DNA of 64,000 bases from an uncultured Clostridium sp. (GCA_947570695.1 CANOVB010000003.1:124001-188000); one strand, 5' to 3'; shown: positions 47,420 to 57,762, numbered from the stretch's first letter. Program-made: numbers and translations. Notes: a model not told the origin generated them from the sequence alone.

Positions 47420-48190
47420 CTATCTATTTATTCTTTCAATTTTTATAACTTTATTAGTTTGTTCATCAATTTCAAACATACAAGAATTAAATTTTCCTTT
47501 TCCTTCTGCTACTTTATATTTCTCTGGCAATGATGTTTCAAATCTTTTAATAGATACATCAACATCCATTCCAATTACAGATTTCTTTGGTCCTGTCATT
47601 CCTATGTCTGTAATATAAGCTGTTCCTTTTTCTAATATTTCTTCATCAGCAGTTTGAACATGTGTATGTGTTCCAAACAATATTGTTATATCTCCATCCA
47701 AATAATATCCTAATGCAATTTTTTCTGCAGTTGCTTCTGCATGAAAATCTATAATTATTATATCTACAGCATCTTTTATTTCATTAATAATATCTTTTGC
47801 TACTATAAAAGGATTTTCCGAAAGAACTTGCATTGTTGTCCTTCCTATTAAATTTATAACAGCTATTTGTTTATTTTTGCACTCATATATATCATAACCT
47901 TTTCCCGGATTATTACTTGAATAATTTGCTGGTCTTATAATATGTTTATCATTAATAAAATTAAATATCTCTTTTTTTCCCCAAGTATGATTTCCCATTG
48001 TTACAACATCAACATTCAAATTTAATAATTCTTTATACATTTTTTCTGTAATTCCCATTCCATCAGCTGCATTTTCTCCATTTACAATAACAAAATCTAT
48101 ATTATTTTCTTCTATAACTTTTGGTAAAGTTTCTTTTAACTTCTCCAATCCTGTTTTTCCAACTATATCTCCTACAGTTAAAACTTTCAT
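47420..48190 (-). CDS. ymdB: YmdB-type metallophosphoesterase
   Basis: 256 residues. Metal-binding motifs: VGDIVGKTGLEKL, VNGENAADGMGIT, TMGNHTWGKKEI, IIDFHAEATAEK, FGTHTHVQTADEEIL, and TDIGMTGP. The family (TIGR00282) includes YmdB, a phosphodiesterase that affects biofilm and motility choices in B. subtilis and acts on 2',3'-cyclic nucleotides. It is usually near rny and spoVS; rny is not visible here. Confidence 0.92.
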   Translation of the reverse strand: MKVLTVGDIVGKTGLEKLKETLPKVIEENNIDFVIVNGENAADGMGITEKMYKELLNLNVDVVTMGNHTWGKKEIFNFINDKHIIRPANYSSNNPGKGYDIYECKNKQIAVINLIGRTTMQVLSENPFIVAKDIINEIKDAVDIIIIDFHAEATAEKIALGYYLDGDITILFGTHTHVQTADEEILEKGTAYITDIGMTGPKKSVIGMDVDVSIKRFETSLPEKYKVAEGKGKFNSCMFEIDEQTNKVIKIERINR

Positions 48191-48280
48191 AAACTCACCC
48201 TTTCTAAATATGTAATCTTTTTTTATTCTAACATAAAGCTACTTAATAAGCAAGCAAAGCAAAAAAATCGAACAAATTAT

Positions 48281-48493
48281 AGAACAAAAGTGAACAATAT
48301 TTAATATGCAAAAGACGAAACTTTACTGAATTGTCCACGTCTTTCCTATGTATAACTTATCTGTAGCTCATTTCATTTCACACAGCTAAGAAATGTTCGA
48401 TGTACAGAAAAATTTCTGAGAAATTTTTCTGTGCAAATTGCTGAAAGCTTTATATAATAGGAAGTGCATAGCACTTTCCTATTATATAAAAAA
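48281..48493. repeat. Long repeat module, copy 1 (downstream of GH13)
   Basis: About 210 bp in four parts. The head stem is GTGAACAAT...ATTGTCCAC (48290-48338). A 61-bp core (48338-48398) begins CGTCTTTCCTATG and is identical to copy 2. A hairpin on CAGAAAAATTT/AAATTTTTCTG follows. The tail palindrome TTATATAATAGGAAGTGC...GCACTTTCCTATTATATAA spans 48450-48489. No ORF lies inside. With the GH13 terminator it explains the 347-bp spacer. Confidence 0.9.
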
Positions 48494-48523
48494 GAGGGCC
48501 GCCTTTAGCAGGCAGCCCTCCGC
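48484..48523 (-). terminator. GC-rich terminator of the GH13 gene
   Basis: GAGGGCTGCC pairs with GGCGGCCCTC (one G-U) and is followed by UUUUUU on the minus strand, 15 nt after the GH13 stop. It overlaps the end of repeat copy 1. Confidence 0.9.
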
Positions 48524-48537
48524 AATCTAGATAAAAA

Positions 48538-50370
48538 TCACCTTCTTATTACTACTGCATTGTAAGCTTGTAACTCGTGCTTTGAATCTACTTGTCTAAT
48601 CGAAAATATTACTTTCCCTAAGTTATACTTTGGTAAGTAAAGCGCATGATTTGTTCGGTTTACAATAAAAATCAAACTTCCCCTTTTAAAAACAATTTTT
48701 CTGGTATCACACTCTAGAATAGCAAAACTTGCTTTTGAAAAAATATTCTTATGTGTGATACGGAATTCACCAATTCTGCAATAATATTGATAAATCTCTT
48801 CATCGATATTATCCCAAGGAAACGGTTTTCTGTTTGTAGGATCCTTAAAACCTGTTGCTCCAGCTTCATCTCCTGCAAAAATTGATGGTAATCCTGGTAA
48901 GAAATATTGGAAAAATACGGCTATCTTATGCAAATCTCTTGCCAGTTCTTGCTTTTCCTCTGGAATTTTGTCGTTTTCAACCTCCCAGCTTCTGAATCGA
49001 TCTGTGTTAAATTCCTCTCCATCATACCAATATGGATTTTTTTCCATATCCCAAATATTTTCATAGTTAGTATCCTCTTGCATAAAATCTCCAACTAAAA
49101 TATTTGGAATTCTCGGAATATCATGTGAGGACAAAAATATCGGAGAAACATCTAATGCCTCTTTTGGATACAATTTGCAAATTCCTCCAATTACCTGCCT
49201 AAAATTTATGGCATTTCCCCATCTTATCCATCTGTATATTGAATTAGGAAATTGGTAATTCATCACTCCATCTAATTCTTCGCCATATAAGAATTCTCTA
49301 TAATCGCCGGTTATTGCATTTTTCCAGACTTCCCCCAAAATATATTTACCAAAAATTACTCTAATAAATTTCAAGGTTAAGTCCCAAAGATTATCTGCAA
49401 CATCAAGCCTAATGCCGTCCACATACTCCTTATATTTGCTTAAGCAAATTGCTAATTTCAATAAGTAGCTTGGACTGTTTTGATTGAATTCTGTCAAATG
49501 CTTATATCCCCACCAACATTTAGCAACTGAATACTTTTGTATCCATGCAAACATCTCAGGGTCTTGTTTTATCCAGTTGTTTTCACTGCTTGCATGATTA
49601 AAAACAAGGTCCAATATAAGTGACATTCCCATCTGGTTTGCTTTTTCGTGCAACTGTCTTAAATCTTCCCAAGTTCCGACCATCTCATCAATTTCCATAA
49701 AGTTTGATATATCATAACGATTCGATGATGGACTTGAAAATATAGGAGTTAAATAAATCACTGTTGTATGCAGGGATTTAATATAGGGCAATTTTTCTAT
49801 TATTCCCTTTAAATTTCCCCCATAAAACTGATTATTTCTGAAAACTCCGTCTGGGTCCTTTTGCCATTTTGGATACGTTCCCCATGATACAACTCTTTCT
49901 TTCAAGTGGTTTGGCAAATCTTTAGAGCAGAAAGTATCTACAAATATCTGATACACTATTCCGCCCTTTATGTTGCTGGGTGTTTTAAATGAAGAAAGGT
50001 ACACAAACATTTCCCAGAACTCTGGATTATCTGCATTTGTTAAAACAGCATTTCCAGTTTCATAGTCATATTTTAGTGTTTTCTCAACTTCATTTATTCT
50101 AATTTTTACATAGAAAGTGCGATATCCTGGGGTTTCAAATCGAATTTTTCCTACGAAGGTACTATAACCCGATTTATTTGATGAATGACTTTCATCAAAC
50201 ATCAATTCACATGTTGCTTCTGTGCCTGGTGGTTCTCCCCGTCTGTTGAACTTCAAACTTGCCTCATTTACGAATCCCAAATCATTTGGCATCCGCAATT
50301 TGACTTGCATCAGTTCACCCGTTTTAACCGGGGAGGTGTAATAAAATAAAATCTTTTCTCTAGTTTGCAT
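48538..50370 (-). CDS. GH13 alpha-amylase family enzyme (neopullulanase/cyclomaltodextrinase-like)
   Basis: 610 residues. An N-terminal beta domain of ~125 residues resembles a CBM34/N-domain, then a (beta/alpha)8 barrel with LILDLVFNHAS near 252, DGIRLDVADN with nucleophile Asp323, ILGEVWK with acid Glu347 and FLSSHDIPRI with Asp417. GDEAGATGFKDPTNRKPFPWD is typical of the neopullulanase group. There is no signal peptide, so it probably acts on maltodextrins in the cytoplasm. GGGAGG precedes the ATG at 50370. Less AT-rich codon use and flanking repeats suggest acquisition. Confidence 0.9.
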   Translation of the reverse strand: MQTREKILFYYTSPVKTGELMQVKLRMPNDLGFVNEASLKFNRRGEPPGTEATCELMFDESHSSNKSGYSTFVGKIRFETPGYRTFYVKIRINEVEKTLKYDYETGNAVLTNADNPEFWEMFVYLSSFKTPSNIKGGIVYQIFVDTFCSKDLPNHLKERVVSWGTYPKWQKDPDGVFRNNQFYGGNLKGIIEKLPYIKSLHTTVIYLTPIFSSPSSNRYDISNFMEIDEMVGTWEDLRQLHEKANQMGMSLILDLVFNHASSENNWIKQDPEMFAWIQKYSVAKCWWGYKHLTEFNQNSPSYLLKLAICLSKYKEYVDGIRLDVADNLWDLTLKFIRVIFGKYILGEVWKNAITGDYREFLYGEELDGVMNYQFPNSIYRWIRWGNAINFRQVIGGICKLYPKEALDVSPIFLSSHDIPRIPNILVGDFMQEDTNYENIWDMEKNPYWYDGEEFNTDRFRSWEVENDKIPEEKQELARDLHKIAVFFQYFLPGLPSIFAGDEAGATGFKDPTNRKPFPWDNIDEEIYQYYCRIGEFRITHKNIFSKASFAILECDTRKIVFKRGSLIFIVNRTNHALYLPKYNLGKVIFSIRQVDSKHELQAYNAVVIRR

Positions 50371-50431
50371 AGTCTTACCTCCCATTATTTAATTTTCGAG
50401 ATACGTTCATGTTAAGATTTCATTTTCCTAT

Positions 50432-50460
50432 AATTTAATACGATTTTTTCATTTTGTCAA
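50432..50460 (-). promoter_or_regulatory. GH13 promoter
   Basis: TTGACA (50455-50460) and TAAATT (50432-50437) are 17 nt apart on the minus strand, about 60 nt upstream of the GH13 start codon. Confidence 0.55.
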
Positions 50461-50519
50461 TCCATAAATTTAGTATTTTCTGTAAAAGTTTTCCAAAAAC
50501 TTTCTATAATAATATAAAA

Positions 50520-50630
50520 TAAATCTGAAAAATCAAACATTTTTTAAGTAAAAGTGTTCATGTGCCAAATTTATGTAATAAATATTTAGCAAATCTTTTA
50601 TATAATAAGAAAGTATTACTTTTCTATTAG
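50520..50630. repeat. Partial repeat module adjoining copy 2
   Basis: It reads CATGTGCCAAATTTATG and ends in the tail palindrome around TTATATAATAAGAAAGTA (50597-50630). It matches the 3' half of the full module and abuts copy 2 in the same orientation. Confidence 0.6.
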
Positions 50631-50840
50631 AACAAAAGAGGACATTATGAAAATTACAAAAGACATAACTAAATTCAGATGTCCTCGTCTTTCCTATGTA
50701 TAACTTATCTGTAGCTCATTTCATTTCACACAGCTAAGAAATGTTCCATGTGCCAAATTTACACAGTAAATTTGTGTACAAATATTGGCGAAGCTTTTAT
50801 ATAATAGGAATTGTCGAGCAATTTCCTATTATATAAAAAA
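50629..50840. repeat. Long repeat module, copy 2 (upstream of GH13)
   Basis: Same order as copy 1. The head stem is a perfect GAGGACAT...ATGTCCTC (50638-50686). The 61-bp core (50686-50746) is identical to copy 1. A different but equivalent inner hairpin follows, then the tail palindrome at 50797-50836. Offset to copy 1 is constant at about 2348 bp. Together with the partial copy and the guaB terminator it fills the 512-bp spacer. Confidence 0.9.
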
Positions 50841-50875
50841 ATAAATGCAAATACTTTTTATTGTATTTACATTTA
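50838..50875 (-). terminator. guaB terminator
   Basis: AAATGTAAATAC pairs with GTATTTGCATTT and is followed by a U-run on the minus strand that merges into repeat copy 2. Confidence 0.75.
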
Positions 50876-50897
50876 TCTTAAAACTAATTCTTATTTT

Positions 50898-52403
50898 TTA
50901 AACTCCAGCTTCATACTCTTTTAGTATAACATCATGAGCTCCGCCTTCTTTTATACTTACATTTGACACTAAAGTTAGTCTTGCTTTTTCATGTAATTCT
51001 GGTATTGTTATTGAACCACAGTTACACATCGTAGATTTTATTTTACTTACTGTAATTGCAACATTATCTTTTAATGCTCCTGCATAAGGAATATAAGAAT
51101 CAACTCCTTCTTCAAAAGTCAATTTGTTTTTGCTTGGATCTTCTAAATATCTTTGCCAGTTTCTGGCTCTATTCGAACCTTCTCCCCAATATTCTTTCAT
51201 AAATGTTCCATTTCTTTTTATTTTTCTTGTAGGGCTTTCATCAAATCTAGCAAAATATCTTCCCATCATAACAAAATCTGCTCCCATTGCAAGTGCAAGT
51301 GTTATATGATAATCATGTACAATTCCTCCATCTGAGCAAATAGGAATATATATACCTGTTCTTTCATAATATTCATTTCTTGCTTCAACTACATCCATTA
51401 AAGAACTAGCTTGACCTCTTCCTATTCCTTTTGTTTCACGAGTTATACATATTGAGCCTCCTCCAACTCCAACTTTTATGAAATCAGCTCCTGCTTCTGC
51501 TAAATAGTAAAAACCTTGTTTATCAACAATATTTCCTGCTCCTATTTTAACATTATCTCCATAATGCTCTCTCACCCAGTCAATAGTATTTTTCTGCCAT
51601 ACTGAATACCCATCTGAAGAATCCATACATATCATATCAACTCCAGCCTCTACTAATGCTGGTATTCTTTCTGCATAATCTCTAGTATTTATTCCTGCTC
51701 CTACAATAAATCTTTTATTATCATCTAATAATGAATTTGGATTTTCTTTGTCAGCTTCATAGTCTTTTCTAAATACTAATGCATCAACTTTATCATTCTC
51801 ATCTAATATTGGCAAACAACTAATTTTATTTTCCCAAATTATATCATTTGCTTCTGTTAAAGTTATTCCTTTTTTTCCATAAACAATTCTTTCTCTTGGT
51901 ACCATATATTTTGATACAGGATCTTCTAAATTTACTCTTGATATTCTAAAGTCTTTATCTGTAACTAAACCTAAAAATCTACCATTTGCAGAACCATCTT
52001 CTGTTACCATAACTGTTGAATGTCCTGTTACTGAAATTAATTCTAAAAGTTCTTTTATAGTAGTGTCACTTCTTACATTAGAATCACTTGTAATAAAACC
52101 AGCCTTATATTTTTTTACATTTTTAACCATTTGTGCTTGTGATTCTATACTTTGAGCCCCATATATGAAAGAGCATCCGCCCTCTCTTGCAAGAGCTATT
52201 GCCATCTTCTCTCCCGAAACTGATTGCATTATTGCAGAAACTAATGGTAAATTTGCACTATATTTTGGTTCTTCTCCTTTTTTAAATTTTACAAGTGGTG
52301 TCTTTAAGCTAACATTACTTGGAATACATCTTTCATCTGTTAAATTTGGTAATAATAAAAATTCATTAAATGTTCTTGATACATCATTTAATATTTCAGC
52401 CAC
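50898..52403 (-). CDS. guaB: IMP dehydrogenase
   Basis: 501 residues; converts IMP to XMP in guanine nucleotide synthesis. The TIM barrel is split by a CBS pair (about residues 95-215). The catalytic loop [26 protein letters not shown] contains the active Cys near 318, followed by [31 protein letters not shown]. The form with long GS(N)RARNW...[11 protein letters not shown] flap is typical of one bacterial subgroup. GTG start with AAGGAGG upstream. It is 28 nt after dapL and likely co-transcribed. Confidence 0.95.
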   Translation of the reverse strand: MAEILNDVSRTFNEFLLLPNLTDERCIPSNVSLKTPLVKFKKGEEPKYSANLPLVSAIMQSVSGEKMAIALAREGGCSFIYGAQSIESQAQMVKNVKKYKAGFITSDSNVRSDTTIKELLELISVTGHSTVMVTEDGSANGRFLGLVTDKDFRISRVNLEDPVSKYMVPRERIVYGKKGITLTEANDIIWENKISCLPILDENDKVDALVFRKDYEADKENPNSLLDDNKRFIVGAGINTRDYAERIPALVEAGVDMICMDSSDGYSVWQKNTIDWVREHYGDNVKIGAGNIVDKQGFYYLAEAGADFIKVGVGGGSICITRETKGIGRGQASSLMDVVEARNEYYERTGIYIPICSDGGIVHDYHITLALAMGADFVMMGRYFARFDESPTRKIKRNGTFMKEYWGEGSNRARNWQRYLEDPSKNKLTFEEGVDSYIPYAGALKDNVAITVSKIKSTMCNCGSITIPELHEKARLTLVSNVSIKEGGAHDVILKEYEAGV

Positions 52404-52431
52404 AACAAAATCCTCCTTCTTTTACTTAAAT

Positions 52432-53664
52432 TTATTTAAATTCTTTTATTCTTTTAATTGCCTCTATAGTATTTTCTCTTGTTCCAAATGCAGTTAATCT
52501 AAAATATCCTTCTCCACTTGGCCCAAATCCAACTCCTGGAGTTCCTACAACATGAACTCCTTTTAATAATCTATCAAAAAAGTCCCATGATTTTTCTCCA
52601 TTTGGAATTTTTAACCAAATATATGGCGAATTAACTCCTCCATATACTGTAAATCCAGCTTCTTCAAGTCCTTCTTTTATTATTTTAGCATTTTCTTTAT
52701 AATAACTAATATTTTCTAATATTTGTTTTCTACCTTCTTCTGTATATGTTGCCTCTGCTGCTCTTTGACTTATATAAGAAGCTCCATTAAATTTAGTACA
52801 TTGTCTTCTGTCCCATAATTTATTTAATTCTATAGCTTCTCCTGTTTTTGTGTATGCTTTTACTTCTTTTGGTATAACAACATAAGCACATCTTATTCCT
52901 GTAAATCCAGCTGTTTTTGAATAACTTTTAAATTCTATTGCTACTTCTTTTGCTCCCTCTATTTCATATATACTATGTGGTACATCTTTATCTGAAATAA
53001 ACACTTCATAAGCAGCATCAAATAATATTATTGATTTGTTTTCTCTTGCATAATCTACCCATTCTTTTAATTGTTTTCTTGTTAATGCTGTTCCAGTTGG
53101 ATTATTTGGATAGCATAAATATATCATATCTACTTTTTCTTTTGGAAGTTCTGGTATAAAACCATTTTCAGCAGTAACTGGCAAATATACTATATTTTCA
53201 TATTTTTTTGTAGATTCATTATATTTTCCACTTCTTCCTGACATTACATTTGTATCTAAATATACTGGATATACTGGATCTGCAATAGCTACTTTATTAT
53301 CTGCAGAAAATAAATCTACTATATTTCCGCAATCAGAATTTATACCGTCTGATATAAATATTTCACTTATATCTATGTCTATCCCTAATTTCTTATAGTC
53401 ATATTCTTTGATTTTCTCTTTTAAAAAATCATATCCTATTTCTGGTCCATATCCTTTAAAAGTTTCTTTTGCTCCCATTTCTGAAACAGCTTTATTCATT
53501 GCTTCTAAAATAGGTTCTGGTATTGGTCTTGTTACATCTCCAACACCTAATTTAATAATTTTTGCATCAGGATTTTCTTTTGCAAATTCTGCTACTTTTT
53601 TTACTATTGTTACAAATAAGTAGCTTTCTTGTAAGTTTAAAAAATTTTCATTTACGTTAATCAT
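52432..53664 (-). CDS. dapL: LL-diaminopimelate aminotransferase
   Basis: 410 residues, PLP fold type I. It makes LL-DAP directly from tetrahydrodipicolinate, for lysine and peptidoglycan. Diagnostic start [20 protein letters not shown], then [62 protein letters not shown] and the PLP-lysine segment [20 protein letters not shown]. No other lysine genes are nearby. Confidence 0.95.
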   Translation of the reverse strand: MINVNENFLNLQESYLFVTIVKKVAEFAKENPDAKIIKLGVGDVTRPIPEPILEAMNKAVSEMGAKETFKGYGPEIGYDFLKEKIKEYDYKKLGIDIDISEIFISDGINSDCGNIVDLFSADNKVAIADPVYPVYLDTNVMSGRSGKYNESTKKYENIVYLPVTAENGFIPELPKEKVDMIYLCYPNNPTGTALTRKQLKEWVDYARENKSIILFDAAYEVFISDKDVPHSIYEIEGAKEVAIEFKSYSKTAGFTGIRCAYVVIPKEVKAYTKTGEAIELNKLWDRRQCTKFNGASYISQRAAEATYTEEGRKQILENISYYKENAKIIKEGLEEAGFTVYGGVNSPYIWLKIPNGEKSWDFFDRLLKGVHVVGTPGVGFGPSGEGYFRLTAFGTRENTIEAIKRIKEFK

Positions 53665-53725
53665 ATTTTTCCCCCCAGAGGAACTTTAAATAAAAAAACA
53701 AATAAATTATTATTAATTTTTTATA

Positions 53726-53754
53726 TTTATATCATTATATCTATTTTTTTTCAA
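53726..53754 (-). promoter_or_regulatory. dapL-guaB promoter
   Basis: TTGAAA (53749-53754) and TATAAA (53726-53731) are 17 nt apart on the minus strand, ~60 nt upstream of the dapL ATG. Confidence 0.6.
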
Positions 53755-53849
53755 GTATTAATTTTCCTTTAAAAAATAAATATATATAATATTTAACGCC
53801 AGAATTAACTGAAAAAATCCTCATCTTTGTTCACCTACTAAATAAAAAG

Positions 53850-53890
53850 CAAAACGCATAATAAGATTTACTTACTATGCGTTTTATATG
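53850..53890 (-). terminator. Terminator of the HD-CYTH gene
   Basis: AAAACGCATA pairs with TATGCGTTTT around a 15-nt loop, 10 nt after the stop, with U-rich sequence following on the minus strand. Confidence 0.8.
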
Positions 53891-53899
53891 TATTTTTAT

Positions 53900-56638
53900 T
53901 TAATCTTCAAGTGAAATAAATTTACTCAAATCTTGTATAATACCCAAATCTACTAATCCATCTATATATTTATTAAGATCACTTTTTTTAATCATAATTC
54001 CTTTTTCAGCACATCTTCTTAATACATTAGAATAAATTTTATTTATCAATTCATCTGCTTTTTCTGGGGAAACTTTTTCTTTAAATTCTATTTCAAATTC
54101 TCCAAAGCTTGAGTGTTTTCTTCTACCAGTTTTTAAATCAACATTATGAACATCATCAATAGAAATTTCTAATGGAATACCATCTACTAGGAAATCTTGT
54201 TTCAATCTTTTATTTTCAACTTGTAATACAGAATCAATATTTTCTGGAATATCTATTCCATGTTGTAATTTAGCACCTCTTATTAATTCATAAGCACTTT
54301 TTTGATCTATATTAATACTCATTTCTTCTCTACTAGTTAAAGCTTTTCTATGACCTTTAGGAGTTTTATATGTACCTATAAATTTATCTCTGCTCTGTCT
54401 AACTCTTAATGATTCTTTTTTTCTTGCAAATTGATAATCAGGAGTATCATAGTATTCATCGACTTGATCTCTTAAATTTGCTTCATTTAGCGATTTCCCA
54501 CCAATAGAACTTAAAACTTCATATAATATTTGTGCAACTTGCTCTCTATCTTTATCCTTAAATTTACATTTAAGTTCATCTTCTAAATATACCTTTTCTT
54601 CAGAAACTTCACCTTGTTTTTCCCTTCTTTTTTGATTAGTAAGAAAATTTCCTCTAGAAACCTTATTACCATTATATTGTTCAAAATTATCTGATAATTC
54701 TTGCATGATTTGTTGAACTCCTTTTAAAATAAGTCTATCTGATTGTTCTCCTCTTGAAGAAATTTCTAACATTAAATCATTAGCATTTTCCTCTATCCAA
54801 TTATTATTATATTTACTGTTATCCCAAAAAACTACTATTTTTTTCCCATTTTTAGAAAAAGATAGTTTTGAACGAAGAGTAGATACATGCATAAATGGAA
54901 TTGCTTCTAAATCAAAACCTTTCCCAGTTCTATGCTTTATTATATCTTCTATATCAGCAAAGCTCATATCATCTTTTATTACCACTGGAACATTTTTTCT
55001 ATGTGAAAATTCGGCATTTGACAAAGTTTCTTTATATTCAGCTTTTCTTTTAGTTTCACTTCCCGGTGAAATAGTTTTTCTAATTCTAAATTCTTTACCA
55101 CCCTCTAATAACTCTAATCCTGTTGTCTCAAAATAATCATCTTCATTTTGTTCTATTTTTATTCCATCATATGAAAAACCATGTTCAATCATAAATCTAA
55201 CAAAATCTTTTATAGTAAATGAGTTATTTTTAGCAACATATTTTGCTTGAAATTCATCTTCTGTAGGAACTAACTCATCTAATAACCAATCTAAATCAGA
55301 ATTATATTCAGCAAATTGTTCTTTTGTCATATTTAATTCAAGTCTTAGTAATTCTGGATTAAAAAATATTCTTCTTCTAACAAAATTTTCTGGTTTTATT
55401 AAGCATCCTTTTTTCTCACTTGCTTTTTTTAATTCACCATTTCTAGTCTGAATCCAAGGGTCTTCCTCTGGTTTTATCATCTTACATTTTGATGTAACTG
55501 CAAATAATGAATTAGTATTTGATAAATCCCTTTCTGGAAAAATCTCTTGAAGTTGAGCCAAAATTTCTGAAACATCTCTTTCAGATTCAAAAAAATGATA
55601 ATCACCTTTTCCTGCACTTAAATCTGATAAATATCTTAATATTGGATTTTTTGCTTCTCTAGCCAAAATTTTCCATGCTTTATTCATAGGTGTATTTGTC
55701 ATTTCAAGTTCTTGTTCTAATGTAGTTACTCTCTCTTCGCTTTTACTTGCTCTAATTTTATTTAAAAAAGGCTCTGGAAGCTTTCTCAAAACTTCTTCAT
55801 CTTCTTGAGATGCAAGATCTAGCATTACTGGTTCCATGTTTCTCATAATTTCTGCTGAAGGATTAAAATATATATCTCTATAATTTTGAAATCTTTCTAT
55901 ATCTAAAATTTCTAATTGTCTTTGACCTTCTTCACCCCAATAAAGAATATAATCTCCATTTGCATCAATAGCAATTCCAAATGAATCTAATAGCTTTTGA
56001 GGATTTAATGAACTTTTTACTCCAGCATATGTAGTATCTCCCATTGTATAAGCAACTTTATCTAAATCACCACCACTAGACACTAATTGTGCATATATTT
56101 GTAAGAAAGGACTTAACTTTTGTTTTGGTATATCTCCTTGATTAATATCTATATTAGTAATAATTTGAACTGTTCTTTCAAGCTTATCTTTTGGATATTT
56201 ACTAGAAATTAAACTAGCAAGCTCTCCTTTTCCTAATAAAATATCTATAGTTCTTTGCTCATGAGAATAGTTTAAAATTGCCTCAGATTGATGTGAATTA
56301 TCTGTGTGCCCACTATCATGACTTGCAAAAACTATTTCAGCAATTTCCATTTCTTCATCATCAACATATACATCATTTTCCTCAAAAATCTTTTTTACTT
56401 TTTGTGAAAAAGGATTCATAAGTTCAACAACCATAATCTGGTGTCCCCATCTAGTATTTTCATCTAAACTTGGCATTTCAATAGAGGAATACCCGTTTTG
56501 AGTAATATCCTGTGTTCTAATTATTTCCTTTGTTTTAAAAACATCTGCAACATATTTAGGAAGAATTCTTTCTCCTTCCAAAGCTGGTGTTTTTACTCTC
56601 ATAGTTCCATTATCTAAAAATTCCCATTCTACAATCAT
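53900..56638 (-). CDS. HD phosphohydrolase fused to two CYTH (triphosphate tunnel) domains
   Basis: 912 residues. Residues ~60-300 look like a dGTPase/SAMHD1-type HD domain: TRWGHQ (His66), FASHDSGH (His107-Asp108), NSHQSE, YSHEQRT, and GGDLDKVAYTMGDT, which aligns with the DxDxxDYxxRD motif of that group. Residues ~455-650 resemble a CYTH domain starting TEDEFQAKY. Residues ~680-870 are a clearer CYTH: EDELK (ExExK) at 686-690, DEYYDTPDYQFARKKESLRVRQ, YKTPKG, LEISIDDV and FGEFEIEFKE. It is therefore a probable multi-domain nucleotide or triphosphate hydrolase of unknown substrate. The Shine-Dalgarno is ~40 nt from the ATG, with a small hairpin between. Confidence 0.75.
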   Translation of the reverse strand: MIVEWEFLDNGTMRVKTPALEGERILPKYVADVFKTKEIIRTQDITQNGYSSIEMPSLDENTRWGHQIMVVELMNPFSQKVKKIFEENDVYVDDEEMEIAEIVFASHDSGHTDNSHQSEAILNYSHEQRTIDILLGKGELASLISSKYPKDKLERTVQIITNIDINQGDIPKQKLSPFLQIYAQLVSSGGDLDKVAYTMGDTTYAGVKSSLNPQKLLDSFGIAIDANGDYILYWGEEGQRQLEILDIERFQNYRDIYFNPSAEIMRNMEPVMLDLASQEDEEVLRKLPEPFLNKIRASKSEERVTTLEQELEMTNTPMNKAWKILAREAKNPILRYLSDLSAGKGDYHFFESERDVSEILAQLQEIFPERDLSNTNSLFAVTSKCKMIKPEEDPWIQTRNGELKKASEKKGCLIKPENFVRRRIFFNPELLRLELNMTKEQFAEYNSDLDWLLDELVPTEDEFQAKYVAKNNSFTIKDFVRFMIEHGFSYDGIKIEQNEDDYFETTGLELLEGGKEFRIRKTISPGSETKRKAEYKETLSNAEFSHRKNVPVVIKDDMSFADIEDIIKHRTGKGFDLEAIPFMHVSTLRSKLSFSKNGKKIVVFWDNSKYNNNWIEENANDLMLEISSRGEQSDRLILKGVQQIMQELSDNFEQYNGNKVSRGNFLTNQKRREKQGEVSEEKVYLEDELKCKFKDKDREQVAQILYEVLSSIGGKSLNEANLRDQVDEYYDTPDYQFARKKESLRVRQSRDKFIGTYKTPKGHRKALTSREEMSINIDQKSAYELIRGAKLQHGIDIPENIDSVLQVENKRLKQDFLVDGIPLEISIDDVHNVDLKTGRRKHSSFGEFEIEFKEKVSPEKADELINKIYSNVLRRCAEKGIMIKKSDLNKYIDGLVDLGIIQDLSKFISLED

Positions 56639-56718
56639 TGCTATTATTACTTTTAGAATTTAAAATTCTAATCTTTCTCCTTAACTTATAAAATATATTT
56701 CTTAAATTCTTTTGTATT

Positions 56719-57735
56719 TTAACTGCAATAATTACATAATATGCTTCTTAATCCTATGTCTATATCTATTTTTCCATTTTTAGAATTGTAATCTAATTCT
56801 ATAAACTCCTCTAATATCTTTCTTAATTCATTTTGATTAAAATATGATGCTTGTTTTTTATATTTAGTTATAAGCCAAGTTTGATTAGGTCTTAAGCTTA
56901 ATGAATTAACTATATCTTTATTCAAATTTACTGCCACATTACATAAATAAATCTTTTTAAAATGATTATATAATGTTATAAGTATTTTTTGAGGTGCTTC
57001 TTTTTGATAAATTAAATTATCTAATACTTCTAATGCTTTATCAATTTTTCTTATTGCCAAATTATCTGTAAGTTCAAAAATTACACTTTCTATTTGTTTT
57101 ACTGCCAAATTATTTACATCATTTATAGTTATTGTTCCATTTTCTCCAGCATATTCAATAAGTTTTCTAATTTCATTTATTAAATTCTGAAGGTTTGTCC
57201 CAGAAGTTTCTATTAAATAATTTAATGTACTTTCGTCACAATTTACTTTATATAAATTACAAATTTGTTTTAATTTCTTCACTAATTGTAATGGTTTTAA
57301 TTCTTCAATATTACATATAATTCCGCTTTTTTCTATTTCTTCATATACAACATTTTTATCTACTTCATTATCTATAAATACTAAAACCACAGACTCTTCT
57401 ATAATACTCATATTGTTTTTTATGTAATCAGCAATTTTCTCTTGCAAAGGTGTTCCTGCCTTTTTTCTACCATCTTTTTTAAATAACTCTGAATTTTTTA
57501 CTATAATAAGTTTTTTATCATATCCAAAAGCAGGCATTTCTATATCTGAAATAAGGTTTTCTACACTTGTTTCGTCTAAAAGTATATAATTAATTCCTAA
57601 AAGTAATTCTCCAAATTGTTTCTTTATTTTATTCAGCGCCATTTCTACTAAATATTGTTCTTCTCCATATAATAAATATAAAGATTTTAATCCTTCTAGA
57701 ATACTTTTATTTAGAGCATCATAAGTTAAATTCAT
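56719..57735 (-). CDS. holA: DNA polymerase III delta subunit
   Basis: 338 residues, clamp-loader AAA+ fold without catalytic P-loop. The start LKSLYLLYGEEQYLVEMALNKIKK and the segments ISDIEMPAFGYDKKLIIVKN, LNYLIETSGTNLQNLINEIRKLIEYAG and IFELTDNLAIRKIDKALEVLDNLI are typical of HolA. Length normal. It lies between oapA and the HD-CYTH gene. Confidence 0.92.
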   Translation of the reverse strand: MNLTYDALNKSILEGLKSLYLLYGEEQYLVEMALNKIKKQFGELLLGINYILLDETSVENLISDIEMPAFGYDKKLIIVKNSELFKKDGRKKAGTPLQEKIADYIKNNMSIIEESVVLVFIDNEVDKNVVYEEIEKSGIICNIEELKPLQLVKKLKQICNLYKVNCDESTLNYLIETSGTNLQNLINEIRKLIEYAGENGTITINDVNNLAVKQIESVIFELTDNLAIRKIDKALEVLDNLIYQKEAPQKILITLYNHFKKIYLCNVAVNLNKDIVNSLSLRPNQTWLITKYKKQASYFNQNELRKILEEFIELDYNSKNGKIDIDIGLRSILCNYCS

Positions 57736-57762
57736 ATTTTACCTTATTTCTCCTTTTAAAAA

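Noticed and set aside
48281..50840. Composite transposon around GH13
   Set aside because: No transposase ORF, no terminal inverted repeats bounding the pair and no target-site duplication seen; the repeats are non-coding modules in direct orientation.
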